A stretch of 49,069 nucleotides of DNA from an uncultured Parabacteroides sp. (GCA_900541965.1 UQLN01000035.1:1-49069), one strand, 5' to 3'. Positions 14,211-22,930 are shown, counted from the first letter of the stretch. The notes: generated by a model from the letters alone, not told the origin. Translations and numbers: made by a program.

Positions 14211-15935
14211 TTATTTACAGTGTTCCTTTATCAGCTTATCGGCAACCGGGTCGCCCAGCTCTTTGGCTTTCTTGAAGGCTTCGCAAGCCTCGGCTTTCTT
14301 CTCCATACGGACATAGCAAACACCTCTCAGACGGTAACATGCGGCAAAATCAGGAGCAATCTTCAATGCATTGTTAATGCTCTCCAATGCCTCGGCATAT
14401 TTTTGCATGCGTACATAAACGGATGCCTCTTCTGCATAGAAATCAGGAGTTTCGGGACTATTCTTTATTGCCTCTTGAATATCCTTCAAAGCATCTTCCA
14501 AATCTCCGGCACGGAACTTAGCCTGTTCACGAAGGTAATAGAACTGTGCATTCACACGTCCGCCCATCAAATCATAATACAAGTCGTAATCGGCAATGGC
14601 TTGGGGATATTGGGAGAGACGCAGTTTCCAGTCGATACGTTCCAATACATAAGTCGGAAGTTCGGGATTATTGGCAGCCTGGGCTTTTTCAATCGCTTTA
14701 TCGAGCAGGGAGATTACATCGCCGATATTAAATCCGGTTATATTCTCCAATATTTTTGCTGCATAATAATAGGAAGAGGCTGAGGCCAGATCGCTATTGT
14801 TTACAAGCATGTAATCGTCATAAGCTTCCTTGAACTGTCCTTTGGCAAGGTAAATATCCCCTTCCAACTGGCGATAAGCAGGGAGGTCTTCTTCTTTGAT
14901 TGCTTTCTGTACAGCATCGAGGGAAGCATCCAGTGTCCATGCGGGGTTTGTCAGTGTCGTATCGTTGGCGGCAACACCCAAAACAAGTTTGGCCTGGTTG
15001 AAATAACCATCCCCTTTCTTGTCACTGTACTTGGAAGCTGTTTTGATATCCTCCAAAGCCATCGTCAGGTACTTTTCCTGTTCGGCAGGAGTCTTTCCGA
15101 ATGTAGCCCGGTTGTATGCATACAGGTTGGAACGGCTTAGGTAACCTTCGGAATTATCGGGGAAGGTAGCGATAAAGTCGTTTATTGTTTCCAGTTGTTT
15201 TTCCGGAGACTGTGAACTGTTTACCAGATAAAGGGCTACGGTAGCCTGGTCTACATCGGCAGGCCATGCTTTCTTGATTCCGATATTGTTATAAACCGCA
15301 TTCAGGAAATCGGCGGAAGCAATGGCCAGGCTATTGGCATAACCGGCAGACAGGGCATAACAAACCTCTTTGTTGCCTGAAGCGTCGGCCTGTGCAAGCC
15401 CCAGCACTTCACCTTCCGGGGTAAGCAGCGGGGCACTCAGGTTGTTTGTGTCGAAAGGAATATTCAGTTTGTAATATTTATAACTGTCTTTCAGGTTGGT
15501 TACTTCCGTAATTGCGCCGGAAAGGAAGTTCGGTTTCTTATCGGTAGAATAAGGAAGCATATAAACCTCTGTTCCGTTAGCGACCGGTTCGGCTGCAATG
15601 GCAAGGGAAGCAGATTTCTTAGGCACGGCAACCTTGAACTTTACCACATCGTATAATTCGTCGGCCCCTAAAATATGTTCAACCGGGAATGTCTTTCCTT
15701 CGCTGTCGGTTACGGTAGCCTGCACGGCACCTTCGAACAAATCATAAGATGCGACAGCTTCGCCCGTCTGGGAGATGAAGAAACCGGTTCCAGTAAGCTG
15801 TTTGCCTGTTTTATTCGTGGTTGTGATACTAATTACAGCTTTTTGGGCTTTATCAATCCATTTAGGTGCTTTCTTCTGAGCAGATACCCATAGGCACTGG
15901 CTGCAAAGAAACATAAATAGCAGTACTCGTTTCAT
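14211..15935 (-). CDS. Secreted trypsin-fold pseudoprotease with TPR repeats
   Basis: A 574-residue protein with a signal peptide ending VSAQ. Residues about 30-185 resemble a DegP/trypsin-like domain (TGTGFFISQTGEAVASYDLFEGA; YDVVKFKV; SAPLLTPEGEVLGL), but the expected histidine is Asp65 and the expected serine is Leu166, so only Asp96 of the triad position remains. Residues about 230-570 are TPR-like helices (SPEKQLETINDFIATFPDN; YAEALESINNALKIAPDFAACYRLRG; AEACEAFKKAKELGD). Likely a periplasmic scaffold rather than a protease. A -7 box TACATTTG is at 15964-15971. Confidence 0.85.
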   Translation of the reverse strand: MKRVLLFMFLCSQCLWVSAQKKAPKWIDKAQKAVISITTTNKTGKQLTGTGFFISQTGEAVASYDLFEGAVQATVTDSEGKTFPVEHILGADELYDVVKFKVAVPKKSASLAIAAEPVANGTEVYMLPYSTDKKPNFLSGAITEVTNLKDSYKYYKLNIPFDTNNLSAPLLTPEGEVLGLAQADASGNKEVCYALSAGYANSLAIASADFLNAVYNNIGIKKAWPADVDQATVALYLVNSSQSPEKQLETINDFIATFPDNSEGYLSRSNLYAYNRATFGKTPAEQEKYLTMALEDIKTASKYSDKKGDGYFNQAKLVLGVAANDTTLTNPAWTLDASLDAVQKAIKEEDLPAYRQLEGDIYLAKGQFKEAYDDYMLVNNSDLASASSYYYAAKILENITGFNIGDVISLLDKAIEKAQAANNPELPTYVLERIDWKLRLSQYPQAIADYDLYYDLMGGRVNAQFYYLREQAKFRAGDLEDALKDIQEAIKNSPETPDFYAEEASVYVRMQKYAEALESINNALKIAPDFAACYRLRGVCYVRMEKKAEACEAFKKAKELGDPVADKLIKEHCK

Positions 15936-15963
15936 TTTTATTTCATGTTATCAGATATGGGCA

Positions 15964-15971
15964 CAAATGTA
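15964..15971 (-). promoter_or_regulatory. -7 box of the trypsin-fold/TPR gene
   Basis: CAAATGTA on the plus strand is TACATTTG on the minus strand, 29 bp upstream of the ATG at 15935. Confidence 0.6.
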
Positions 15972-16005
15972 AGGAATTATCATCAATATATTTGAAAATA
16001 GCTAA

Positions 16006-16224
16006 TTATTCCATTTTGCCTTTTTCTATTTCGTTTTTCAAAAAATCATAAACGTAGAGAGGACTTTGAAAATAGAGTCCGGTCTTTGTATTTTGCAACT
16101 TGGCATAGGTATCCGATGTATATAAAGTATGTAAGGCTGTCTTCATATCCATATTAAAATCCTCCATCAGCAACAAGACAAGGTCTTTTGATAAACTTTC
16201 TATCAAATAGTCAGCATCACTCAT
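16006..16224 (-). CDS. Small protein, third gene of the DUF3990 triad
   Basis: A 72-residue acidic protein (MSDADYLIESLSKDLVLLL) with no signal peptide. I recognise it only as the kind of short protein that accompanies DUF3990 genes; the segment DTYAKLQNTKTGLYFQSPLYVYDFLK looks conserved in type, and its first half is predicted helical. Its ATG overlaps the stop of the DUF3990 gene by four bases (ATGA), so translation is probably coupled. It may be an antitoxin or an accessory subunit; this is inference from operon position. Confidence 0.75.
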   Translation of the reverse strand: MSDADYLIESLSKDLVLLLMEDFNMDMKTALHTLYTSDTYAKLQNTKTGLYFQSPLYVYDFLKNEIEKGKME

Positions 16225-16697
16225 ATTTTCTTTAATAAATTAATTGCACATTCTGTCCCAAAGTAATATTGAATCGTTATTCCTTTCATGTATTTCAGCC
16301 GTTCTATGAAAGTAGGCAAATCAATTTCTTTTTCCATATACTTACGTATCTGGAGACCAACGCGATCATTTGCAATAGGACCTATTACTATATCATAATC
16401 AAATATATTTTCCGATGTAGGGTTGTTCCTGTTTGCAAAAATAAAATCAGCCCATTCTGTATCATATGCTGTAAATATTTTCACTTTCAAAGAAGAACTT
16501 TCCAACATCTTTTCATCGAACTCAAAGATATTGACTACCGGATTACCACCTATCTGTTCAGCTTTATAATCTGCCATAGCCATCGCCTGTTCTCTGCCTG
16601 CCGAGAGATAAAATCCTTTGCCGAAATCTTTGTTTGGTTTAGACTTCCGGAGATCTATTTTCTCTATGTCAATTGTTGTTCCATGATAAAGTTTCAT
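16221..16697 (-). CDS. DUF3990 protein, probable ADP-ribosyltransferase-fold toxin
   Basis: A 158-residue protein beginning MKLYHGTT. The motifs H5-G6-T7 and FGKGFYLS (25-32) are the layout of the first two conserved elements of ADP-ribosyltransferases (nicotinamide-ribose binding His and the GxGFY/STS-like strand); YDIVIGPIANDRV (101-113) is typical of DUF3990. A glutamate at 149 (YFGTEC) could be the third active residue, but I cannot confirm this. The start at 16697 overlaps the preceding stop by four bases, and the longer frame upstream starts inside that gene. Chemistry and target are unknown. Confidence 0.8.
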   Translation of the reverse strand: MKLYHGTTIDIEKIDLRKSKPNKDFGKGFYLSAGREQAMAMADYKAEQIGGNPVVNIFEFDEKMLESSSLKVKIFTAYDTEWADFIFANRNNPTSENIFDYDIVIGPIANDRVGLQIRKYMEKEIDLPTFIERLKYMKGITIQYYFGTECAINLLKKI

Positions 16698-16918
16698 TGA
16701 ATTGCTCCTCCAAAGCGCCGGCAATAAGCTGTTATATCCGAGATTACATCTTCAAAACGTTGGGTATGGGCTATATCATAATGCTTGTCGATAAAATCTA
16801 TTGCTTTATAGCGTTCCAAGTAACGATATGCCTGACTGGATGTAAGTGAATGTGCTTTTGCAAACTCACTTATCAAAGCAATCATATATTCAACTTTATC
16901 TTTTATATTAAAGTCCAT
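16694..16918 (-). CDS. DUF3791-like small protein, candidate antitoxin
   Basis: A 74-residue protein. Motifs such as EYMIALISEFAKAHSLTSSQAYRYL, AIDFIDKHYDIAHTQ and EDVISDI match DUF3791, which frequently stands directly upstream of DUF3990 genes. It is the first gene of the three-gene overlapping operon, 27 bp below a TATCTTTG box. By gene order and size it would be the antitoxin; no DNA-binding motif is obvious, so the inhibition could be by direct binding. Confidence 0.8.
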   Translation of the reverse strand: MDFNIKDKVEYMIALISEFAKAHSLTSSQAYRYLERYKAIDFIDKHYDIAHTQRFEDVISDITAYCRRFGGAIQ

Positions 16919-16944
16919 GCGAATTTATCATTTATGAATTGTCA

Positions 16945-16952
16945 CAAAGATA
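16945..16952 (-). promoter_or_regulatory. -7 box of the DUF3791-DUF3990 operon
   Basis: CAAAGATA on the plus strand is TATCTTTG on the minus strand. A 27-bp perfect inverted repeat lies immediately upstream (16993-17072). Confidence 0.65.
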
Positions 16953-16992
16953 ACGATTCGTTGGGAAATGCAATAAAAAGAGTGCACATATC

Positions 16993-17072
16993 CCCTGTTT
17001 TCAAAACATAGGTGTTTTGAATGCAAAGCATATATGTTTTAAATGCAAAACACCTATGTTTTGAAAACAGGG
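16993..17072. repeat. Short palindromic AAAACATA element, copy II
   Basis: A perfect 27-bp inverted repeat (16993-17019 and 17046-17072, inner unit CAAAACATAGGTGTTTTG) surrounds a 26-bp centre containing CAAAGCATATATGTTTTAAA. The three-unit order is the same as at 1292-1353. It sits between the DUF3990 operon promoter and the 3' end of the export operon. Confidence 0.85.
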
Positions 17073-17102
17073 TGCCAATACTTGACTTTTCCTGAAAATC
17101 GT

Positions 17103-18278
17103 TTACAGATTCAGATTCCGTTTATATACCCAACAGGCAGTAATGAAATACACCGCACACTGTATCCACAAGGTCAGGTATTGCATATGTATCCCAGCCA
17201 TCGAGGCGCCCATCGAACTTAGCTTGACATATGCCAGAGTCGCCGGAGCTACCGGCACCACATAATGTACGGCTTGCCAATACCAGGGCATAAGCTCCAT
17301 CGGATAAGAAACACCGGAAAGGAAAATCAAGCCGACAGAGAAGAAAGCAATCATCAGCAAAGGGGCATCCGAATCGGTAAAGAACAAAGAAGCCGTCAGC
17401 CCGAAGAAGCAGGTAGACAGAAGGAACGGTATCAACAACATTATAATATGCATGCCATTCCCTATTTCCGGCAAATCAAATAGCAAGGGTATCAAGCCCA
17501 ACAGGAAGAGGGCAAATACCGCATAAAGCATTGTATAGACAAATGTTTTTCCGGCAACAAGGCTGACCGCCCATTTCCAGGTAGGTTCATAGCGCCTCAA
17601 CAGGTGTTTATGCCGTTCTCTCCCGCTAATCATGCCTATCACCATCAATAATGTCTGGAAGATAATCACAATAAGGACAGCGGGAATCAGGTAACTGCCA
17701 TATCCTTCCGTCGGATTAAACAAGGCGGTTCCGACAACTTGAACCGGTTGGGCCGAAGCCAGTTGTGCAGCGTCTTTTGCAGGCAGAAAGACGACCATAT
17801 CCGCACGATACTCATCATTCAGTGCCAGCATGGAGGCAGACGAGGCTTCCTGCATCGCCATATAATAAAGGAAAGCACTGGTCGTTTCATATAGGATGAA
17901 TATAGACTCATCCCCTTGTGCCACACGGTCTTCAAAATCGTAGGGCAGATACAGGATACCTGCAACATCTCCCTTCTTCATCAAGTCTTGTGCCTCGGTA
18001 TAATCCATGTCGGTAGACAGGATATGTACCTGCGGAGTAGCATCCAGCAGGCGGATGTACTTACGGCTCAGTTCGCTTTTTGAATTATCCACGACCGCAA
18101 CCGGCACTTCACGAACCAGGTCCGGTGCATACATATAATTATAGAGTAACCCGTAGACGAATATTCCGCCCATCAGCACAAGCAGAATGGCGTAACTGCC
18201 GGAGATGGTACGGAATTCATCACGGATAATTCCGCTTATACCGGAAACTATCTCTTGTATCTTATTCAATATTTTCAT
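17103..18278 (-). CDS. ABC-2 type permease
   Basis: A 391-residue membrane protein with the YhhJ/YbhR layout: one N-terminal membrane segment (about 28-47), a large periplasmic domain (about 50-180, with VREVPVAVVDNSKSELSRKYIRLLDATPQV), then five membrane segments (LIPAVLIVIIFQTLLM, YAVFALFLLGLIPLLF, ILLIPFLLSTCFFGL, MIAFFSVGLIFLSGV, LTLWIQCAVYFITACW). It overlaps the upstream permease gene by 17 bp and should form a heterodimer with it. No ATP-binding subunit is encoded beside it. Confidence 0.9.
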   Translation of the reverse strand: MKILNKIQEIVSGISGIIRDEFRTISGSYAILLVLMGGIFVYGLLYNYMYAPDLVREVPVAVVDNSKSELSRKYIRLLDATPQVHILSTDMDYTEAQDLMKKGDVAGILYLPYDFEDRVAQGDESIFILYETTSAFLYYMAMQEASSASMLALNDEYRADMVVFLPAKDAAQLASAQPVQVVGTALFNPTEGYGSYLIPAVLIVIIFQTLLMVIGMISGRERHKHLLRRYEPTWKWAVSLVAGKTFVYTMLYAVFALFLLGLIPLLFDLPEIGNGMHIIMLLIPFLLSTCFFGLTASLFFTDSDAPLLMIAFFSVGLIFLSGVSYPMELMPWYWQAVHYVVPVAPATLAYVKLSSMGASMAGIHMQYLTLWIQCAVYFITACWVYKRNLNL

Positions 18279-19446
18279 ATTTACCGCTTAATATTGCCCG
18301 CTTCAGATGAGGCAGCATCACCAATGCCGCCAGCAGGAAGCAGAAAAGTACACTGAAATTCCACCATGTATAAGCAAAACCGTAATCCCCGTAAAGCAGA
18401 TTCTGGGTAATCTCCACAAAATGCCTTACCGGAAAGAAATAGGAGGCATAATAGACAGGTTCATACATGGATGGAACCGGAAACGTAACGCCCGATAAAG
18501 TCGCCCCCAAAGAACCGACCATCGAAACGATACTGATAATAATGCTCATAGCCGGAAACAGGGAAAACAGGAATAACCCGAGTGCCTGCGAAGCGATGAC
18601 AAGCAAAACCGCCGTCAGGTTCAAGACAAAGAATCCACAGGAAAAAGGGATATTCATGATGCCGAACATCACATAATTAGCCAATATTGCCATCAAACTG
18701 AAAATAAGGGTATAGGGCAATAGCTTGGCTGTAACCGCCACAAACATATTCATCTTCCCGGCGGCAAGCCAGTCATCGCCGGTATGGAACTTTATCTCGC
18801 TGCCTACGGCATAAACAGTCGTCAGCAGGACAAGCACCTGCAGGAAGACAAAGAAAAAAGGATTACTCAGATACACCGAATAGTCGAGGTCCGGATTAAA
18901 CAGGGGATGGCTTTGCGACTTTACCGGTAGCAGGAAAGAAGAAATCTGCTGCTCTCCTATCCCCATACCGGTTGCCACAGAGACGACCGGAGCCAACGAT
19001 AAAGTCCTCAGCACGGTTTCGAATGCGCCACGCACCTCTCCCCCGACACTCAACAGAGCGTAATGATAATAATAGGAAAGAGTTGCACCGCGTCCGGCAA
19101 CGGCATCCGCTTCAAAATTATCGGGGATGACCAGGTATCCGTATATCTCTTTCGCCTGTGTAGCTTTCCTTGCCGCTTCTTCATCCACAAAATGACGGGT
19201 GACGCAGAAGGTCGGAACGGTTTCCACCTGACGGGAGAGTTCCCGCGAAGTAGCGCTCTGGTCTTCATCCACAATGCCTACCGGTATATTTTCCATCTGT
19301 CCGTTGCCGAAAATGGTAGACATAAAGAAGATGGAAAACAAAGGCAGGATGATACAGACACCGAAATACAGGCGCCGGGACACCATCCGGTCCAGTTCAC
19401 GCCGGAAGACGGAATAAAAGGCACTATGTTGTTTTATTTCATTCAT
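18262..19446 (-). CDS. ABC-2 type permease
   Basis: A 394-residue paralogue of the neighbouring permease with the same topology: N-terminal membrane segment (RRLYFGVCIILPLFSIFFM), periplasmic domain with VGIVDEDQSATSRELSRQVE, and a C-terminal membrane bundle. The motif FPVRHFVEITQNLLYGDYG near residue 350 is typical of this family. It overlaps the HlyD gene by eight bases and the second permease by seventeen, so all are translated from one message. Likely role: export of a small molecule or lipid across the inner membrane, coupled to HlyD and TolC. Confidence 0.9.
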   Translation of the reverse strand: MNEIKQHSAFYSVFRRELDRMVSRRLYFGVCIILPLFSIFFMSTIFGNGQMENIPVGIVDEDQSATSRELSRQVETVPTFCVTRHFVDEEAARKATQAKEIYGYLVIPDNFEADAVAGRGATLSYYYHYALLSVGGEVRGAFETVLRTLSLAPVVSVATGMGIGEQQISSFLLPVKSQSHPLFNPDLDYSVYLSNPFFFVFLQVLVLLTTVYAVGSEIKFHTGDDWLAAGKMNMFVAVTAKLLPYTLIFSLMAILANYVMFGIMNIPFSCGFFVLNLTAVLLVIASQALGLFLFSLFPAMSIIISIVSMVGSLGATLSGVTFPVPSMYEPVYYASYFFPVRHFVEITQNLLYGDYGFAYTWWNFSVLFCFLLAALVMLPHLKRAILSGKYENIE

Positions 19447-20437
19447 TTACATTATCCAGATTTACCAATACAGACATACCCGGCCGGAGTCCGTCCACTT
19501 TGGAGGTCGGCAATGCATGTATCTGGAAGGTACGCAAATCGTAACTGCCGGTTTGTTTGGTAGACTTCCAGGTTGCAAAGCTTCCCAGCGGGCTGAGGTA
19601 ATTAATTTTAAATTCGATATTTTCGCGGGCAATAGCCGGAATATCCGCCCTGAAGGTCCCTCCCATCCGGAAATGGGGAAGACGGTCTTCACGCACATTC
19701 AGCACCACGTGTACATCGTCCAATACCACCAGGTTCATGATTGGCATTCCGGCACCCACCAACTCACCCCGCTTGGGGAAGATAGAGGATATCTGACCGG
19801 ATTCGGGAGCTGTCAGCCGGGCATCCTGCAGGAGGGCGGCAACTTCTTCCACACTGCCTGCGGCAGCATTTACCAGCGAGCGAGCGCTTTCCTTGTCTTG
19901 CACCTGTGCACCTTCCAAAGCCATCTGGTATTGGCTGTAAGCGGCACGTTCGGCAGCCTGGGCTGCTTCATAAACGGCTTTCACCTCATCCAACCGCTGG
20001 GAAGGGACCACGCTGTCTTTATAAAGAGCTTCCACACGGGTGTAGGTGGTCTTGGCAAGCGTCAGGTCGGATTTCGATTTATCCCACAACTGTTTCATCG
20101 TCGTAACGATTTGTTTACGGGTTCCCTCGTCTATCTTTTGATGCTGGAAACGGGCGATATTCTCGAGGGCATTGACTTGCTGGTATTTTGCCAAAGCCTC
20201 GGGACTGTTGATTACTACCAGAGTATCACCCGCCTTCACATAATCCCCCTCTTTGACAAGGAAGGTATCGATACGACCGGGCAACTTACCGGATATACGT
20301 ATTTCCGTAGCTTCTATCTGTCCCTGGAGAATGACCGGTTTCTTTTTCAGCAACAACATGCCTATTGCCGAAATGATAATAACGACGCCTAATACGACAA
20401 CGAAGGCGACCGATAGATATTTCTTTGTTTTATCCAT
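19439..20437 (-). CDS. HlyD-family periplasmic adaptor
   Basis: A 332-residue membrane-fusion protein. It has an N-terminal anchor (about 8-30), a split biotinyl-lipoyl-like domain (IEATEIRISGKLPGRIDTFLV... and DARLTAPESGQISSIF), a long helical hairpin between them (about 85-200, rich in A/Q/E) and a beta-barrel domain near 235-325. It would bridge the two permeases to TolC. Closest well-known relatives are YbhG/EmrA-type adaptors. The gene begins 15 bp after the TolC stop. Confidence 0.92.
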   Translation of the reverse strand: MDKTKKYLSVAFVVVLGVVIIISAIGMLLLKKKPVILQGQIEATEIRISGKLPGRIDTFLVKEGDYVKAGDTLVVINSPEALAKYQQVNALENIARFQHQKIDEGTRKQIVTTMKQLWDKSKSDLTLAKTTYTRVEALYKDSVVPSQRLDEVKAVYEAAQAAERAAYSQYQMALEGAQVQDKESARSLVNAAAGSVEEVAALLQDARLTAPESGQISSIFPKRGELVGAGMPIMNLVVLDDVHVVLNVREDRLPHFRMGGTFRADIPAIARENIEFKINYLSPLGSFATWKSTKQTGSYDLRTFQIHALPTSKVDGLRPGMSVLVNLDNVNE

Positions 20438-20452
20438 AGTGATTATGATGTT

Positions 20453-21880
20453 TTATATTTCTGTTTTTCCTTCCCTGCGATATTGTTCGAACCGTTCCGG
20501 TATGCCACACACGGAAAGCAGGTTGGCAAGTGCCACATCGTATTGGTAATAAGCGAGCAGGAAAGCTGTTTTAACTTTCGACAGCATGACTTCGGCATCT
20601 ACCACATCCGATGAGGTGGCCATTCCTTCGCGGAAAGACTTCATGCGGATACGGACCAGTTCTTCACTCATTTCGAGTGTCGTATTCAAGGCGTTTACAT
20701 TATCCAGTGCATTTTGCATCTGGGTATGGAATTTATCGACGCCAACCTGCAAGTCGGTTACCGCTTTCTCTTTGCCTATAGCCAGCGACTGGCTGGTGAG
20801 GCGTGCCTGGCGGATACGTTTCTCGCGGTCTAACCCGTCGAATATATTCCATGTGAAACCGATACCGACCATAGTACGGGGCATCAGGTATTTATCGACT
20901 CCATTTGCATAAAGCGTCTGTTTACCAATTAAAGCAATCGTCGGGAAATAAGCGCTTCGTCCCATTTTGAGTTGGTTTCCGGCTATGCTTTCCTGCAGTT
21001 TCAGTTGGTTCACCATATAATTGCTATACGGAACCATCTCTTTGAAATAACCGGCCGAGGGAAAACTTTCGTTGATGAAAAGCGGGGTGGTTGTACGGAT
21101 TTCCGTATCATCCTCCATATTGATAAGGCTCTTTAATGCTTGGGATGCCACTTCCAGGTCTTTGCGTGCCGATTCCAGTTCCCGCTTGGCTTCATCCATG
21201 CTCACTTGGGCAAACAGGCGTTCGGCACGGTTTATCATTCCCTGCTCTTCCAGCTTTACAGCCTGGTCATAATGCGTTTTTAAAGATTTATACGTTTCTT
21301 CTTTCACTTCCACCACTCGTTGCCCCAGGCGCAAACCGAAATAGCTCTCGATAAGCAAAGCCTGCTGGTTGGCTCCTACCTGCTCCCTGTTTATCTCGGC
21401 GATAGAAACCAGTTCCTTTCCGATTTTTCCGGCATAGATACGTTTACCTCCCGTAAAAACAGGCCAGATCAGATTGGCATCGATAGAGGTTACATTTTGG
21501 GAAACTAACGGGAATGTCAGTGTGTTCTGCCCTATCTTATCGAGAATGGATGAAATAAGCTGGTCGTCGGGCAGGATAGAGTGGACAAAATCCTTTGCCG
21601 GGTCTGTGTACTGGTTAAGGGGCTGACGTACTTCCACCGGATTCGACATGTGGATATACGCTCCGGTCGCGTTAAGAGTGGGATACCAGAAGGCGTTTAG
21701 TTTCTGATGTTCATTTTTTGCCAGCTCAACCTCCTTCCCTGCCAGTTTCAAACTTCTATTCTCCTTTTGAAGCAACGAATATGACTGCTCCAGCGAGAGT
21801 TCCATAACGTGGGTTTGGGCAAAGGCACAAGCAGGAAACATCAACAGGATGATGCTGAAATACCTTAAGTAATAAATCAT
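20453..21880 (-). CDS. TolC-family outer-membrane efflux protein
   Basis: A 475-residue TolC homologue with a signal peptide ending CAFAQ, followed by the duplicated outer-membrane-efflux repeats (LSLEQSYSLLQKENRSLKLAGKEVELAKNEHQKLNAFWYPTLNATG; KLQESIAGNQLKMGRSAYFPTIALIGKQ). It is the first gene of the four-gene export operon. The nearest -7-like box on this strand (TATATTTG, 22163-22170) is about 280 bp upstream, so the leader is long or the true promoter has not been recognised. Confidence 0.93.
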   Translation of the reverse strand: MIYYLRYFSIILLMFPACAFAQTHVMELSLEQSYSLLQKENRSLKLAGKEVELAKNEHQKLNAFWYPTLNATGAYIHMSNPVEVRQPLNQYTDPAKDFVHSILPDDQLISSILDKIGQNTLTFPLVSQNVTSIDANLIWPVFTGGKRIYAGKIGKELVSIAEINREQVGANQQALLIESYFGLRLGQRVVEVKEETYKSLKTHYDQAVKLEEQGMINRAERLFAQVSMDEAKRELESARKDLEVASQALKSLINMEDDTEIRTTTPLFINESFPSAGYFKEMVPYSNYMVNQLKLQESIAGNQLKMGRSAYFPTIALIGKQTLYANGVDKYLMPRTMVGIGFTWNIFDGLDREKRIRQARLTSQSLAIGKEKAVTDLQVGVDKFHTQMQNALDNVNALNTTLEMSEELVRIRMKSFREGMATSSDVVDAEVMLSKVKTAFLLAYYQYDVALANLLSVCGIPERFEQYRREGKTEI

Positions 21881-22334
21881 ATTATCGTTTAAATTTAGTT
21901 TTGCGAATTTTATGACTTATAACAAGGCGGAAACGGGGATTGTTCCCAATCAGCATAAATTGCTTAGTCCGGATAGCACTCGGCAAAAGGCTTTTAACAA
22001 ATACATCAGTAACAGAAAACTACTAATAAAACACTAAGCAAAAGCGACTTAAAAAGGTTTTAACCGATAAAATTTAAAGGTTTGTTTATTTTGTTTTAAC
22101 TTCTTTACGTTAAAGGACATAATCCAAACGCCAATAGACTTGTTTTATCCACAGTATCTAAACAAATATACACAGTAATGAAGTTTGAATCTTAGTTGCT
22201 ACTCCGGGGATAAAAAGGAATCTTGTATCCATCATTCCGAAACCTGAACTATTTTTCCCCCTATCTCCCTCATCGCCCTGATGTAAGAGATTTATTTTTA
22301 CCCCGGAGAGCATTAAGATTAAATCCTAATGCAA
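21881..22334. other. 454-bp gap upstream of the export operon
   Basis: No ORF was recognised. On the minus strand there is a possible -7 box (TATATTTG, 22163-22170). An inverted repeat joins CTCCGGGGATAAAAA (22202-22216) with TTTTTACCCCGGAG (22296-22309), one base of indel, enclosing about 80 bp. The remainder is AT-rich and unremarkable. Confidence 0.5.
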
Positions 22335-22871
22335 TTATTCCTCTTCCTTATATCCGGCTTCGTGCAATATAAATGTCGTGGCTCCGATAGTGACAACGGC
22401 CCCCTCTTCAATCCGTACCTGCTCTTTTTTCCCTAACAAAACACTACGCAGGAATGTACCGGTCAGACTGGGGAAATCACGCAAGGTATACACCAACTCC
22501 CCCTGCTTGTTTTCTTTTACGTTAATTATGCAATGTTTACGTCCCACACTGGGGTCGCTGGTAATGATAGGGACATCCACACCATCCGTATCCTTATTAC
22601 GGCGTCCGATTACATTATCACCCATCACAAGAGGTAAATCCTGTTTAAATCCGAATACATTTTCAATAACCGTTATATGCCCACATGAGAAATCCGGTTC
22701 TTTTACTTCCTTTTCCAAACCATCCCGGGTACGGACAGTTTTTCTTCCCAACTTTATTTTGAACTGGGAACCACATTGAGGACAAACAAAAGCAAGGATT
22801 TTTCCTTCCTGATATTTTGTTTCATCAAAAGCTAACTGATTATCACATTTAGGACAAAATACTCTTTTCAT
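22335..22871 (-). CDS. Zinc-ribbon and FHA domain protein
   Basis: A 178-residue cytoplasmic protein. The N-terminus is a zinc ribbon (CPKC at 6-9 and CPQC at 30-33). The C-terminal 100 residues form a forkhead-associated domain, a phosphothreonine-binding module: NVIGRR (about 87-92), DPSVGRKHCIINV (about 106-118) and TGTFL (about 137-141). The GR, S-x-x-H and N/G-T positions of FHA domains are recognisable (SVGRKH). No kinase gene is nearby. Its promoter is TACCTTTG at 22909-22916. Confidence 0.88.
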   Translation of the reverse strand: MKRVFCPKCDNQLAFDETKYQEGKILAFVCPQCGSQFKIKLGRKTVRTRDGLEKEVKEPDFSCGHITVIENVFGFKQDLPLVMGDNVIGRRNKDTDGVDVPIITSDPSVGRKHCIINVKENKQGELVYTLRDFPSLTGTFLRSVLLGKKEQVRIEEGAVVTIGATTFILHEAGYKEEE

Positions 22872-22908
22872 ATCGATTATTTAGAAACTTGACATTCAAA
22901 AAACATTG

Positions 22909-22916
22909 CAAAGGTA
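22909..22916 (-). promoter_or_regulatory. -7 box of the FHA gene
   Basis: CAAAGGTA on the plus strand is TACCTTTG on the minus strand, 38 bp upstream of the ATG. It lies just past the terminator of candidate sRNA A. Confidence 0.7.
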
Positions 22917-22930
22917 TGTCATTTCAGAGC

